From Photobacterium profundum SS9 (GTDB lineage: Bacteria; Pseudomonadota; Gammaproteobacteria; Enterobacterales; Vibrionaceae), in the NCBI RefSeq assembly GCF_000196255.1, contig NC_006370.1, positions 3,609,411-3,673,410 on the forward strand: a stretch of DNA of 64,000 bases. The letters are read 5' to 3'. The notes under the pieces are model-generated. The model did no database searches, was not told the DNA's origin, and saw only the letters and a list, made by a program, of their open reading frames with translations. Position numbers and translations under genes: made by a program. Positions 1 to 8,885 of the stretch are shown piece by piece. Position 1 is the first letter of the stretch, and every line of letters begins with the position of its first letter.

Positions 1-975
1 ATTCAATATTAAATGTGAATTTACCACTAATGAATGCCCCTGATACTGCACGGTATAACGGCAGTTATCACCCATAAATTGTTGCTCTACAATTACCCCA
101 TCCCCGTCTATTTGAGGCTGAACATGTAGATTTTGAGGGCGCAGTAACCATTCAACATTGTCATCTTGCTGGTAAGCGTATTCAGAACTGAATTCAATAT
201 CACCAAATGGCGTAAATAGGTGCTTGTCGTTCTTCACTGTCGCCGGAAGATAAGAGCCAGCTCCTAAAAACTCTGCAACAAAACGACTGCTTGGGCGATA
301 ATAGAGATCAGTTGCACAGCCAAATTGCTCAATAATACCGTTATTCATAACAGCAAGACGATCGGCAAACGCGAAAGCCTCTTCTCTACTGTGAGTAACA
401 AAAATCGCAGTAACGCCCTGCGCTTTAAAAATACGACGAATTTCTTTAATCAAACCGTGACGTACTTGAGTATCAATATTTGAGAACGGTTCATCTAATA
501 AAATTAAATCAGGCTCACAAGCTAATGCGCGTGCAATGGCAACTCGTTGCTGCTGCCCACCCGATAACTGATGTGGATAGCGATCATCAAGTTTAGTGAG
601 GTGAACAAGCTCTAACATTTCCTGAATTTTGGCCAGAATGCGGGTTTTATCCCAATCTTTCAAACCAAAAGCAATGTTCTCAGCCACGGTGAGATGTGGG
701 AATAATGCATAGTCTTGAAATATCATGCCGATATTACGCTTTTCGGGGGGTAACCAAGTCGTATCATCCACCACAACACGACCATTAATCGTCATGCAGC
801 CACTCTCTAATGGCAGTAAACCTGCAATAGCTTTAAGCAAGGTTGTTTTACCGCAACCACTCGCGCCAAGCAAACAGACAATTTCGTTATCTTCAACAGG
901 CAATGAGAGATTCTGTAATACCGCCTGACCGTTATAACGGCACGTTAAATTAGTAACGGATAATGCACTACTCAT
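1..975 (-). CDS. fbpC: Ferric iron ABC transporter ATP-binding protein (3' end outside window)
   Basis: This is the ATPase subunit that powers periplasmic binding-protein-dependent Fe(III) uptake at the inner membrane. The reading frame is open from the ATG at 975 to the window edge, giving 325 codons; the family is about 340-350 aa, so only the extreme C-terminus is missing. Visible motifs are Walker A GASGCGKT (residues 37-44, Ala in place of the more usual Pro), signature LSGGQ (137-141), Walker B LILLDE (157-162) and the switch His in FVTHS (about 195). A regulatory domain follows. The start overlaps the permease stop as TGATG, so translational coupling is likely. The iron assignment rests on the neighbouring permease and binding protein. 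Confidence 0.93.
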   Translation of the reverse strand, partial: MSSALSVTNLTCRYNGQAVLQNLSLPVEDNEIVCLLGASGCGKTTLLKAIAGLLPLESGCMTINGRVVVDDTTWLPPEKRNIGMIFQDYALFPHLTVAENIAFGLKDWDKTRILAKIQEMLELVHLTKLDDRYPHQLSGGQQQRVAIARALACEPDLILLDEPFSNIDTQVRHGLIKEIRRIFKAQGVTAIFVTHSREEAFAFADRLAVMNNGIIEQFGCATDLYYRPSSRFVAEFLGAGSYLPATVKNDKHLFTPFGDIEFSSEYAYQQDDNVEWLLRPQNLHVQPQIDGDGVIVEQQFMGDNCRYTVQYQGHSLVVNSHLILN

Positions 976-2603
976 CAGTGTTTCTGCTCCAAAGAACGGT
1001 TAATCATCACCAATGGGATCAGACCAACGATAACTAATAAAATTGCGGGGAGAGCGGCCTGCTCTAACTGCTCATCCGAGGCAAAATTAAAAACATAGGT
1101 CGCCAGTGTTTCAAAATTAAAGGGGCGTAATAATAATGCCGCATTTAATTCTTTCATCGATTCAATAAACACCAACAAACCTGCAATTAAACAACCACGA
1201 CGAATTAACGGTAAATGAATGCGACGCAACATCGCTGTGGATGCATAGCCCATGGTTTTTGATGCCATATCTAACGATGGGGATATCTTCGCTAAGCTGC
1301 TTTCAACACTACCAATGGCTACCGCCGCAAAGCGCACCACAAAGGCAAAAACAATGGCAAACATCGTACCTGAGAAAATCAAACCTGGTCGACCGAATCC
1401 GTAAGCTTGCGTAAAGTCATTCACTAGGTGATCAGCAGAGGTAAGAGGGATCATCACCCCAATCGCTAATACAGTACCCGGTACGGCATAGCCTAATGAA
1501 GCCAAACGCATTGGCACCGCAGTATACTTACTGCCGTCTAAGCGACGGTAGAAATTAACGATCAATGCCAAGATAACAGCGACAACAGAAGTAATAATTG
1601 AAACAGATAAACTGTTAAGGCTGTATTGCAAAAATTGAGTGGTCCAGCTTTCTGCAAAATAGTGCCATGCATAGTAACCAAGCTGAAGTAATGGGAACGC
1701 AAAGGCCATACAGACCAATCCCCAGCACCATATGATTGCACACCATTTTTTAGCACCCGTTAAGGTGTAGCGAACATCATCACCATGCTCAAACTGCTGT
1801 TGGAATAACTTCTGCTTTCTACGGCTAAAACGCTCAGTACTGATCAAAAAGAAAATCACTAATAACATCAGTGATGATATTTTGGCTGCCGCATTTAAAT
1901 TTGAGTACCCTAACCACGTATCATACACCGCGGTTGTTAGCGTATTAACGGCAAAATAACTCACCGTACCGAAGTCACCTAAGGTTTCCATTGCCACAAG
2001 AGATAACGCCACTGCGATAGAAGGGCGCGCTAAAGGTAATGATATATGACGGAAACTTTGCCATGGCGAGCACCGCAGCAAACGTGCAGATTGCAGCAAA
2101 CTAACGCTTTGTTCCATAAAGGCCGCACGGGCTAATAAGTAGATATAAGGATAAAGAACGAGTGCTAGAACAATACAAGCTCCACCCAAAGAACGAATAT
2201 TAGGGAACCAATAATCGTGGATTGTTTGCCAGCCAAACACATCACGTAAGAAGATTTGAACCGGGCCAGCATAATCAAACCAATTGGTATAAATATACCC
2301 CACAATGTAACCCGGCATTGCCAACGGCAATACCAATGCCCATTGCAGCATTTTTTCTCCCGGAAGACGACACATAGCCATAATCCAAGCAGAAGGTAGA
2401 CCTAACAGAAGCGCTAAAACGGAGGTACCTAATACCAACCAAAATGTATTGGCGGTATACGTCCCCATTACGGTACTTATTAAATGAGAAAACACCTCAT
2501 CAGAATCACCCAATGCGGTGTAAAAAATAGCTAGAATTGGTAGTACCAACAACAAGGATAATACCCAGCTACTGGATTGCCAAAATATATGTTTTTCTTT
2601 CAT
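975..2603 (-). CDS. fbpB: Ferric iron ABC transporter permease, fused double-domain type
   Basis: This inner-membrane permease of the FbpB/AfuB/SfuB group carries Fe(III) from the periplasmic binding protein into the cytoplasm. At 542 aa it holds two consecutive binding-protein-dependent permease domains (roughly residues 55-265 and 335-535) joined by a polar linker around residues 265-280, so one chain supplies the whole channel. About 12 hydrophobic segments are visible. EAA-like cytoplasmic loops appear in both halves, for example around SARLLRCSPWQSF and DMASKTMGYASTAM. It lies downstream of fbpA across a terminator hairpin and overlaps fbpC by one base. Confidence 0.94.
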   Translation of the reverse strand: MKEKHIFWQSSSWVLSLLLVLPILAIFYTALGDSDEVFSHLISTVMGTYTANTFWLVLGTSVLALLLGLPSAWIMAMCRLPGEKMLQWALVLPLAMPGYIVGYIYTNWFDYAGPVQIFLRDVFGWQTIHDYWFPNIRSLGGACIVLALVLYPYIYLLARAAFMEQSVSLLQSARLLRCSPWQSFRHISLPLARPSIAVALSLVAMETLGDFGTVSYFAVNTLTTAVYDTWLGYSNLNAAAKISSLMLLVIFFLISTERFSRRKQKLFQQQFEHGDDVRYTLTGAKKWCAIIWCWGLVCMAFAFPLLQLGYYAWHYFAESWTTQFLQYSLNSLSVSIITSVVAVILALIVNFYRRLDGSKYTAVPMRLASLGYAVPGTVLAIGVMIPLTSADHLVNDFTQAYGFGRPGLIFSGTMFAIVFAFVVRFAAVAIGSVESSLAKISPSLDMASKTMGYASTAMLRRIHLPLIRRGCLIAGLLVFIESMKELNAALLLRPFNFETLATYVFNFASDEQLEQAALPAILLVIVGLIPLVMINRSLEQKH

Positions 2604-2762
2604 CGCCTACTACTTTAGTTACTTTTACAATAAATCTGCAGCATCAGCACGAACTCGCTTATCACAACGTCATGCTCAAATATCATTGCTACCTGATGAC
2701 ACTATTTTTCAAGCTAGAGAAACTACCACAACTGATTGGAAAAGGTACTAGGCTTTAACCAA

Positions 2763-2790
2763 AAAAAGGGGCATAAAGCCCCATTTTTTT
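2763..2790 (-). terminator. Terminator/attenuator between fbpA and fbpB
   Basis: GGGGC and GCCCC arms (2768-2772 and 2778-2782) enclose a 5-base loop and are flanked by A and T runs, so the hairpin has a U tract on either strand. On the minus strand it follows the fbpA stop closely and precedes fbpB by about 160 bp. It probably lets most transcripts stop after the binding protein gene, giving more FbpA than FbpBC, as in many binding-protein operons (inference). Confidence 0.8.
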
Positions 2791-2799
2791 TGTATTTAT

Positions 2800-3813
2800 T
2801 TATAAATCAAATTTCACTTCATCAAGAAGCTTGATTGCCGCGCTGTGATATTCAGCCACTTTTTCTAATGGTAAGTCGTCTGCTTTGAAGTCGCCCCATG
2901 ATGCAACAAGCTCTGAGCGCTTAACACCCTCTTTAACTGGGTACTCATAGTTTATTTCTGCATACATCTGCTGAGCTTTATCGCCTGTTAGGTATTCCAT
3001 CAGCTTTTGAGCATTATCTTTGTTCGGCGCATATTTCGCCATTGCCATGCCACTTACGTTTACGTGCGTGCCATTGCCTTTTTGTCCAGGGAAGTCGATG
3101 TAAACCGCTTCAGCCCATGCCTTCTGCTTCTCATCGTTCATCATCTTACCAAGGTAATAGCTGTTACCTATGGCTAAATCACAAAGACCTTCTTTAACAG
3201 CTTTAACCTGATCACGGTCATTACCTTGTGGCTTACGTGCAAGGTTCGCTTTCACGCCTTCTAGCCATGTTTTCGCTTCAGCTTCGCCGTAGTGAGCAAT
3301 CATCGAAGAAACCAGTGAAACATTGTAAGGGTGCTTACCTGAACGAGTACAGATTTTGCCTTTCCACTCAGGTTTTGCAAGATCAGTGTAATCAAATTCA
3401 GCGGGTAGATGACCAACACGATCGCGTGATGAATACACGTTACGGCTACGTAATGTCAGTGCAAACCACTCATCTTCTGAATCACGGTATTGTGCAGGAA
3501 CATTTGACTCAATAACTTTGCTATCAACAGGTTGAACTAGCTTCATATCAGCAAGTTCAACTAAACGGCTAATATCCGTTGTTAGTACAACATCAGCAGG
3601 GCTGTATTCGCCTTCTTGCTTTAGCTTCTCTGACAAACCTTTTTTTGCGAACTTAACGTTTACTTTAATACCCGTTTCTTGAGTAAATTCATTAAACATT
3701 GGCTCAACCAAAAATGGTTGACGGTAAGAGTAAACATTCACTTCTTCAGCAGCAATAGCCGCTTGAGGTGCAGCAAGACCAAATAAGATTGCCGAAGCCA
3801 ACAGCTTTTTCAT
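2800..3813 (-). CDS. fbpA: Periplasmic Fe(III)-binding protein of the FbpA family
   Basis: This is the periplasmic receptor for the FbpBC transporter. The ATG at 3813 gives 337 aa with a classic signal peptide (MKKLLASAILFGLAAP, cleavage near residue 21-22, AIA-AEE) and a preceding AAGGGA Shine-Dalgarno. A longer reading from a TTG would put extra residues ahead of the signal peptide and run into the Fur box, so I reject it. The mature protein begins EEVNVYSYRQP and carries the adjacent tyrosines of NSYYLGKM, which match the two iron-ligating Tyr of FbpA proteins. A Fur box and a sigma-70-like promoter lie just upstream. Confidence 0.95.
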   Translation of the reverse strand: MKKLLASAILFGLAAPQAAIAAEEVNVYSYRQPFLVEPMFNEFTQETGIKVNVKFAKKGLSEKLKQEGEYSPADVVLTTDISRLVELADMKLVQPVDSKVIESNVPAQYRDSEDEWFALTLRSRNVYSSRDRVGHLPAEFDYTDLAKPEWKGKICTRSGKHPYNVSLVSSMIAHYGEAEAKTWLEGVKANLARKPQGNDRDQVKAVKEGLCDLAIGNSYYLGKMMNDEKQKAWAEAVYIDFPGQKGNGTHVNVSGMAMAKYAPNKDNAQKLMEYLTGDKAQQMYAEINYEYPVKEGVKRSELVASWGDFKADDLPLEKVAEYHSAAIKLLDEVKFDL

Positions 3814-3840
3814 TGAGTTAAATCCCTTAATGCAAAATGC

Positions 3841-3859
3841 AATGATAACAATTATCAAT
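3841..3859 (-). promoter_or_regulatory. Fur box upstream of fbpA
   Basis: The sequence AATGATAACAATTATCAAT is a near-palindrome that agrees closely with the 19-bp Fur consensus built on GATAAT repeats. It lies just downstream of the predicted fbpA -10 element and ahead of the Shine-Dalgarno. Iron-loaded Fur bound here would cover the transcription start region and repress fbpA when iron is plentiful. Confidence 0.88.
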
Positions 3860-3867
3860 ATCGCTCA

Positions 3868-3895
3868 ATTATACTGTAGCACTTCAACAAAACAA
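3868..3895 (-). promoter_or_regulatory. Predicted fbpA promoter
   Basis: On the minus strand, a perfect -10 TATAAT (3868-3873) stands 16 bp from a -35-like TTGTTT (3890-3895). The expected start site falls about 3861, abutting the Fur box, which fits iron repression. Confidence 0.65.
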
Positions 3896-3916
3896 TGCTC
3901 TGAAACAAAATAAATA

Positions 3917-3944
3917 AAAAAAACGCTGCTAATTAGCAGCGTTT
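3917..3944 (-). terminator. Terminator of glnK-amtB
   Basis: Inverted arms AAACGCTGCT and AGCAGCGTTT (3921-3944) around a 4-base loop are followed on the minus strand by a T run. This is a strong intrinsic terminator about 75 bp after the amtB stop. Confidence 0.88.
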
Positions 3945-4017
3945 TCTAAAGTTGTGAACTAAATATATGTTACCTATTTCGTATGCGATTTCACACAGAT
4001 AAACTTAATTCACATTA

Positions 4018-5247
4018 TTATTTTAGACTTACAAATTCAGGATAAGCATCGACACCACAGTCATGTAAATCCATTCCTGCCATTTCTTCTTCTTCCGTAA
4101 CACGGATACCAATGGTCACTTTAATAACAAACCAAACCACAAAGCTTGCCGTAAACACCCATGCAAAGATAACCGCAGCACCTAATAACTGAGCACCAAA
4201 TGATGCATCACCGTTGCTGAAAGGTACAACCATAAGGCCAAAGAAACCACACACACCGTGTACCGAAATCGCACCGACTGGATCGTCAATCTTAATCTTA
4301 TCTAGCATAATAATACTAAAGATCACTAATGCACCCGCAACCACACCCACAATCACAGAGGCAATCGGTGATGGTGACAGTGGATCGGCAGTGATAGCGA
4401 CTAAACCCGCCAATGCCCCGTTCAATATCATGGTTAAATCCGCTTTACCCCACATAGTTTTACACACTGCTAGTGCTGCAACAGCACCTGCCGCAGCGGC
4501 TGCATTGGTATTTAGGAAGATTTGACCAACAGCTGATGCGTTTTCAAAGTCAGACAACATTAGCTGTGAACCACCGTTGAAACCAAACCAGCCTAGCCAA
4601 AGAATAAAGGTACCTAAAGTGGCTAGTGGCATATTAGAACCAGGAATCGGGTTGATTTCACCGTTCTTACCGTATTTACCTTTACGTGCACCCAATAATA
4701 AAACCCCCGCCAATGCAGCTGAAGCACCCGCCATATGAACAATACCCGAGCCAGCAAAATCACTAAACCCTGCTTCAGATAAGAAACCACCGCCCCATGT
4801 CCAGTAACCTTCCATCGGGTAAATAAAGGCTGTCAAAACAACAGAGAAAAGAAGGAACGACCACAGTTTCATACGCTCTGCCACCGCGCCCGATACCACA
4901 GACATCGCGGTTGCGACAAATACAACTTGGAAGAAGAAATCAGACTCAAGTGAGTGATCGGCACCTTCTGCTTGCGTACCAATTAAGGCACCAATTGAAG
5001 GTAACCAGCCCCCCTCACCATTATCAACGTACATGATGTTATAACCAACAATAAGGTATGTAGTACATGCAATCGCATATAAGCAAAAGTTTTTGGTTAA
5101 AATTTCAGTGGTATTTTTTGAACGTACCAGACCAGCTTCTAGCATGGCGAACCCTGCCGCCATCCACATAACCAATGCGCCTGATATTAAGAAGAAGAAT
5201 GTATCGAGAGCATAACGCAACTCTGTAACAGTTGTTGTCAATTCCAT
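4018..5247 (-). CDS. amtB: Ammonium transporter AmtB
   Basis: This is an inner-membrane ammonium channel of the Amt/Mep/Rh family, 409 aa with about 11 transmembrane segments. The two pore histidines of the family sit in recognisable contexts, GSGIVHMAGA and ISVHGVCGFF. The protein starts directly with a periplasmic-type segment and lacks the long cleaved signal of E. coli AmtB. The ATG at 5247 is preceded by AGGGGAA. It follows glnK by about 50 bp, the classic glnK-amtB pair in which GlnK blocks AmtB when nitrogen is sufficient. Confidence 0.96.
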   Translation of the reverse strand: MELTTTVTELRYALDTFFFLISGALVMWMAAGFAMLEAGLVRSKNTTEILTKNFCLYAIACTTYLIVGYNIMYVDNGEGGWLPSIGALIGTQAEGADHSLESDFFFQVVFVATAMSVVSGAVAERMKLWSFLLFSVVLTAFIYPMEGYWTWGGGFLSEAGFSDFAGSGIVHMAGASAALAGVLLLGARKGKYGKNGEINPIPGSNMPLATLGTFILWLGWFGFNGGSQLMLSDFENASAVGQIFLNTNAAAAAGAVAALAVCKTMWGKADLTMILNGALAGLVAITADPLSPSPIASVIVGVVAGALVIFSIIMLDKIKIDDPVGAISVHGVCGFFGLMVVPFSNGDASFGAQLLGAAVIFAWVFTASFVVWFVIKVTIGIRVTEEEEMAGMDLHDCGVDAYPEFVSLK

Positions 5248-5300
5248 GGTTGTTTCCCCTGTAACTGCTAATTTTTTATTTTAAATATATAAAATGTTGC

Positions 5301-5675
<375 letters not shown>

Positions 5676-5685
5676 TTAATGCGTT

Positions 5686-5700
5686 ACAAGCTTTATGCCA
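5686..5700 (-). promoter_or_regulatory. Candidate sigma-54 (-24/-12) promoter of glnK-amtB
   Basis: On the minus strand the sequence reads TGGCATAAAGCTTGT, compared with consensus TGGCACNNNNNTTGC. The essential GG and the TTG of the -12 element have the right spacing, and the only departures are T for C at two positions. It lies 47-61 bp upstream of the glnK start. NtrC/sigma-54 control of glnK-amtB is well established in other proteobacteria. No NtrC enhancer site was identified. Confidence 0.6.
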
Positions 5701-5754
5701 ACTTTTAAAGCAACTAAAAATCAACAACTTAAACGATCCACCTTATAAAAATAG

Positions 5755-5787
5755 AAAAAGGCCGCACCAATATGATGCAGCCTTTTC
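5755..5787 (-). terminator. Terminator of yacL
   Basis: Arms AAAAGGC and GCCTTTT extend inward by an imperfect CGCA/TGCA pair around a short loop, with a T run on the minus strand. The hairpin lies about 40 bp after the yacL stop and upstream of the glnK promoter. Confidence 0.75.
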
Positions 5788-5827
5788 ACTATAAGTAAGC
5801 AATGCCGTAGGTTAAGTGTTAATATAC

Positions 5828-6196
5828 TTAAAAACGGGTCACAAATGCCTGCCAAGCTTGCAGTACTAACTCAAAATCTTCAAACCCACAACACGACACA
5901 CTCTCTTCATCATAGAAATGCATGTCTTCATCGAAATCTTCTTCTTCTTCAGAGAACAAGTAGTTAGCTTGAATTATTGCTTCATGATCTTGCAAAATCA
6001 AACTGAGATCATCACCCAGTAACCGCCATTCTTTCGTGCTATTTTTTAATGCACCGATTTGGCTCAGGATGGTATCCATCTTCTCAAAATCTTTACCAAC
6101 CTCTTCAATCAACCAACGGCCAATAATTTCATGGCCCATAGAAAAAGTGGCATGATAGCTACCGTCTAGGGTGTTTTTCTTAAATTCGTAGTCCAT
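5828..6196 (-). CDS. yacL: UPF0231 family protein YacL
   Basis: This 122-aa acidic protein of unknown function matches E. coli YacL: it starts MDYEF, carries [15 protein letters not shown], and has the shared [17 protein letters not shown] block near the C-terminus. The ATG at 6196 is chosen because homologues begin MDYEF; an upstream in-frame start would add 24 residues and overlap the cdaR promoter. A run of Glu and Asp lies around residues 80-93. In E. coli yacL follows acnB directly; here a glycerate cassette separates them. Confidence 0.9.
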
Positions 6197-6223
6197 AGCT
6201 AGCCTCAAACTCTGTCGTATTCT

Positions 6224-6232
6224 TGGTATAAT
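6224..6232 (+). promoter_or_regulatory. Extended -10 promoter of cdaR
   Basis: TGGTATAAT matches the extended -10 pattern TGNTATAAT exactly. It lies 38 bp before the cdaR ATG in the short divergent region shared with yacL. No convincing -35 is present, as expected for extended -10 promoters. Confidence 0.6.
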
Positions 6233-6270
6233 ATCTGGAAGACCGCACATTCTCAGGATCTGAACCAATA

Positions 6271-7428
6271 ATGCAACTGAATGCCACCATTGCTCGACAA
6301 ATAGTTGAGCGCACCATGAAGATCATTAAATATTCCGTCAATGTGATGGACGAACAAGGCCGCATTATTGGCTCTGGTGATACCTCACGCCTAAACCAGC
6401 GCCATGAAGGGGCAATTCTGGCACTCAACGATCATCGTATTGTTGAAATAGATGATGCCACCTCAAAACAGCTTAAAGGCGTTAAACCGGGTATTAATTT
6501 CCCCATCATCTTCCAACATAAAGCGATTGGTGTCGTGGGAATATCTGGCGAGCCGGATTTAGTGCGCAATTATGGCGAGTTAGTAAAGATGACCGCTGAG
6601 TTAATCGTAGAACAAGCCGCATTAATGGCGCAGGTTCAGTGGAATAAGCGCCACCGTGAAGAGTTGGTTCTGCAGTTGATTGAAGAAGGTTCTGAATTAA
6701 ATGAAAACCAACTGCTTTCCATTGCTGAACGGTTAGGTTTAGATCTTGCTCAGCCTCGTATTGCTGCGATTGTAAAAGTATACCCAGTAAAAGGTAAAAG
6801 CTTATCGTTAGATCACCTGCAACGTTTAGTCCATCTGCTTGAATACCCAGAGCGGGATAATTTAGTCGGAATTGCCTCGGTATCGATGAATGAAGTTGTG
6901 GTGCTCAAACCCATTACCTTGAGCGATAACGGTTGGTCTCGCGCACTGGAGCAAAAACGCGTCAATCAATTAATGAAGCGGGTCACGAAAGAAGGTGACT
7001 TTACTATTCGAATCGCCTTAGGTGATTACTTCCCTTCGTTGCAAGGCCTCTCTCAGTCTTTCATGACGGCAAAAGCCACTATGGAAGCCAGTAATACAAT
7101 AAATAGTCAGCAAGATAACGTGCTGTTCTATCAAGATCATATCTTGCCAGTTTTACTAAACGGTTTAAAAGATGATACTTGGCGTCAAGAACAATTGCTA
7201 ATGCCGTTAGTCAAACTGCAACAAAATGACCCTCGTGGTGTGTTAATCAAAACATTGAAAGCATTTTTTGTTCAAAATTGTGATTTAGCTCAAACGTGCG
7301 AAATGTTACATATTCACCGAAATACGCTTCGTTATCGCCTAGAGAAAATAGAGCAAGAAACATCGTTAAGTTTCAATAATATAAGCGACAAAACACGGCT
7401 TTACTTATCCCTATTAAGCCAGCCATAA
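6271..7428 (+). CDS. cdaR: Sugar diacid/glycerate utilisation regulator CdaR (SdaR)
   Basis: This is a 385-aa transcriptional activator of the CdaR/SdaR family. The N-terminal diacid-recognition domain (about 1-135) includes [20 protein letters not shown] and RIIGSGD, very close to E. coli CdaR. The C-terminal PucR-type helix-turn-helix (about 325-385) includes [16 protein letters not shown]. In E. coli CdaR activates galactarate, glucarate and glycerate genes. Here it heads a permease and a glycerate kinase, so glycerate is the likely signal. The ATG at 6271 has an AGGA Shine-Dalgarno upstream. Confidence 0.92.
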
Positions 7429-7437
7429 AAATCAGTG

Positions 7438-7455
7438 ATTGTGCAAATGCACAAT
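7438..7455. promoter_or_regulatory. Perfect palindrome between cdaR and the permease, probable CdaR operator
   Basis: ATTGTGCAAATGCACAAT has two perfect 8-bp inverted arms around AA. It starts 10 bp after the cdaR stop and lies 150 bp before the permease ATG. No T run follows, so it is unlikely to be a terminator. Its position ahead of the transporter-kinase pair suggests a binding site for CdaR or another dimeric regulator (inference). Confidence 0.55.
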
Positions 7456-7607
7456 TAATACAATATTACTTCTTCATTATTTGTCACTTCGCCTAAAGCA
7501 TCCACTCGTTTAACTCCGTACAGTTGCGGCAACTCAGACATTTTATGTTTGCTTATCATTTTTCGTAATCGCCAACAGGCTATTACATCTTTACGGAAGA
7601 ATAGACG

Positions 7608-8873
7608 ATGGTAGAAGTATCAACCCTCGGAGCTCTAGCGGCTCTAGTGGTCGCAATCAGTTTAATCCTAAAGAAAGTACCACCAGCTTACGGCATGATC
7701 ATTGGTGCGCTTGTCGGGGGTGTTATCGGGGGGGTATCACTCACCGACACCGTTAGCCTGATGATTGGCGGTGCACAAGGCATTGTTACTGCTGTATTAC
7801 GTATTTTAGCGGCTGGTGTGCTGGCTGGTGTATTGATTGAGTCGGGTGCGGCAACATCGATTGCTGAAACCATTGTCAAAAAAGTCGGTGAAACCCGCGC
7901 ATTACTAGCCCTTGCAGTCGCCACAATGATTCTAACGGCTGTGGGTGTATTTGTAGATGTGGCTGTTATTACTGTCGCGCCTATCGCGCTTGCCATTGCA
8001 CGCCGTGCCGATTTATCGAAAATGGCGATTCTACTAGCCATGGTTGGCGGCGGTAAAGCGGGTAACGTGATGTCACCGAACCCCAATGCGATTGCAGCAG
8101 CTGACGCATTTAATGTCCCTCTTACATCAGTGATGGCTGCGGGTGTTATCCCTGGTCTATGCGGTATGTTCTTCGCTTACTTCATTGCTAAGAAGCTGGT
8201 TAACAAAGGCAGTAAAGTTCAAGAGCATGAAGTGGTCGCCGTTGATCACAGTCGCTTACCCACATTCGCCGCTTCAATCGTTGCCCCTCTTGTTGCGATT
8301 GCACTATTAGCGTTACGTCCAATTGCTGGTATTAATGTCGACCCTCTAATTGCATTACCTCTTGGTGGCCTAATGGGCGCTGTAGCCATGGGACGTTTTC
8401 GTGATACCAACCACTTTGCCGTTTCAGGTCTTAGCCGTATGGCTCCTGTCGCTGTCATGTTATTGGGTACAGGTACGCTTGCCGGTATTATCGCAAACTC
8501 TGGCTTGAAAGATGGTTTAATCGATATCCTAACGGCCTCTGGTTTGCCTTCTTACTTATTAGCACCCATCTCAGGTGCCATGATGGCACTGGCTACTGCC
8601 TCAACCACGGCGGGTACAGCGGTTGCATCAAGTGTCTTTAGCCACACCATCCTTGAACTCGGTGTACCAGCACTTGCAGGGGCGGCAATGATCCACGCTG
8701 GCGCAACCATTACCGACCACATGCCACATGGTAGTTTCTTCCATGCAACTGGCGGTGCAGTGCACATGGATATTAAAGAACGTTTAAAACTTATTCCTTA
8801 CGAATCTGCTGTCGGTCTGATGATCGCTGTTGTTTCAACTCTCATCTTTGGTGTATTTGGTCTGTTCGTTTAG
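7608..8873 (+). CDS. GntP family permease, probable glycerate transporter
   Basis: This 421-aa inner-membrane protein has about 12 hydrophobic segments and belongs to the GntP (gluconate/D-serine/glycerate:H+) family. Characteristic blocks include GGGKAGNVMSPNPNAIAAAD and the C-terminal HAGATITDHMPHGSFFHATGG. The neighbouring glycerate kinase gene begins 13 bp downstream with a GAGG Shine-Dalgarno, so the substrate is most likely glycerate, though gluconate or another hydroxy acid cannot be excluded from sequence. The 179-bp gap from cdaR, with a palindrome, suggests its own regulated promoter. Confidence 0.88.
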   Translation: MVEVSTLGALAALVVAISLILKKVPPAYGMIIGALVGGVIGGVSLTDTVSLMIGGAQGIVTAVLRILAAGVLAGVLIESGAATSIAETIVKKVGETRALLALAVATMILTAVGVFVDVAVITVAPIALAIARRADLSKMAILLAMVGGGKAGNVMSPNPNAIAAADAFNVPLTSVMAAGVIPGLCGMFFAYFIAKKLVNKGSKVQEHEVVAVDHSRLPTFAASIVAPLVAIALLALRPIAGINVDPLIALPLGGLMGAVAMGRFRDTNHFAVSGLSRMAPVAVMLLGTGTLAGIIANSGLKDGLIDILTASGLPSYLLAPISGAMMALATASTTAGTAVASSVFSHTILELGVPALAGAAMIHAGATITDHMPHGSFFHATGGAVHMDIKERLKLIPYESAVGLMIAVVSTLIFGVFGLFV

Positions 8874-8885
8874 AGGCTTATTATT

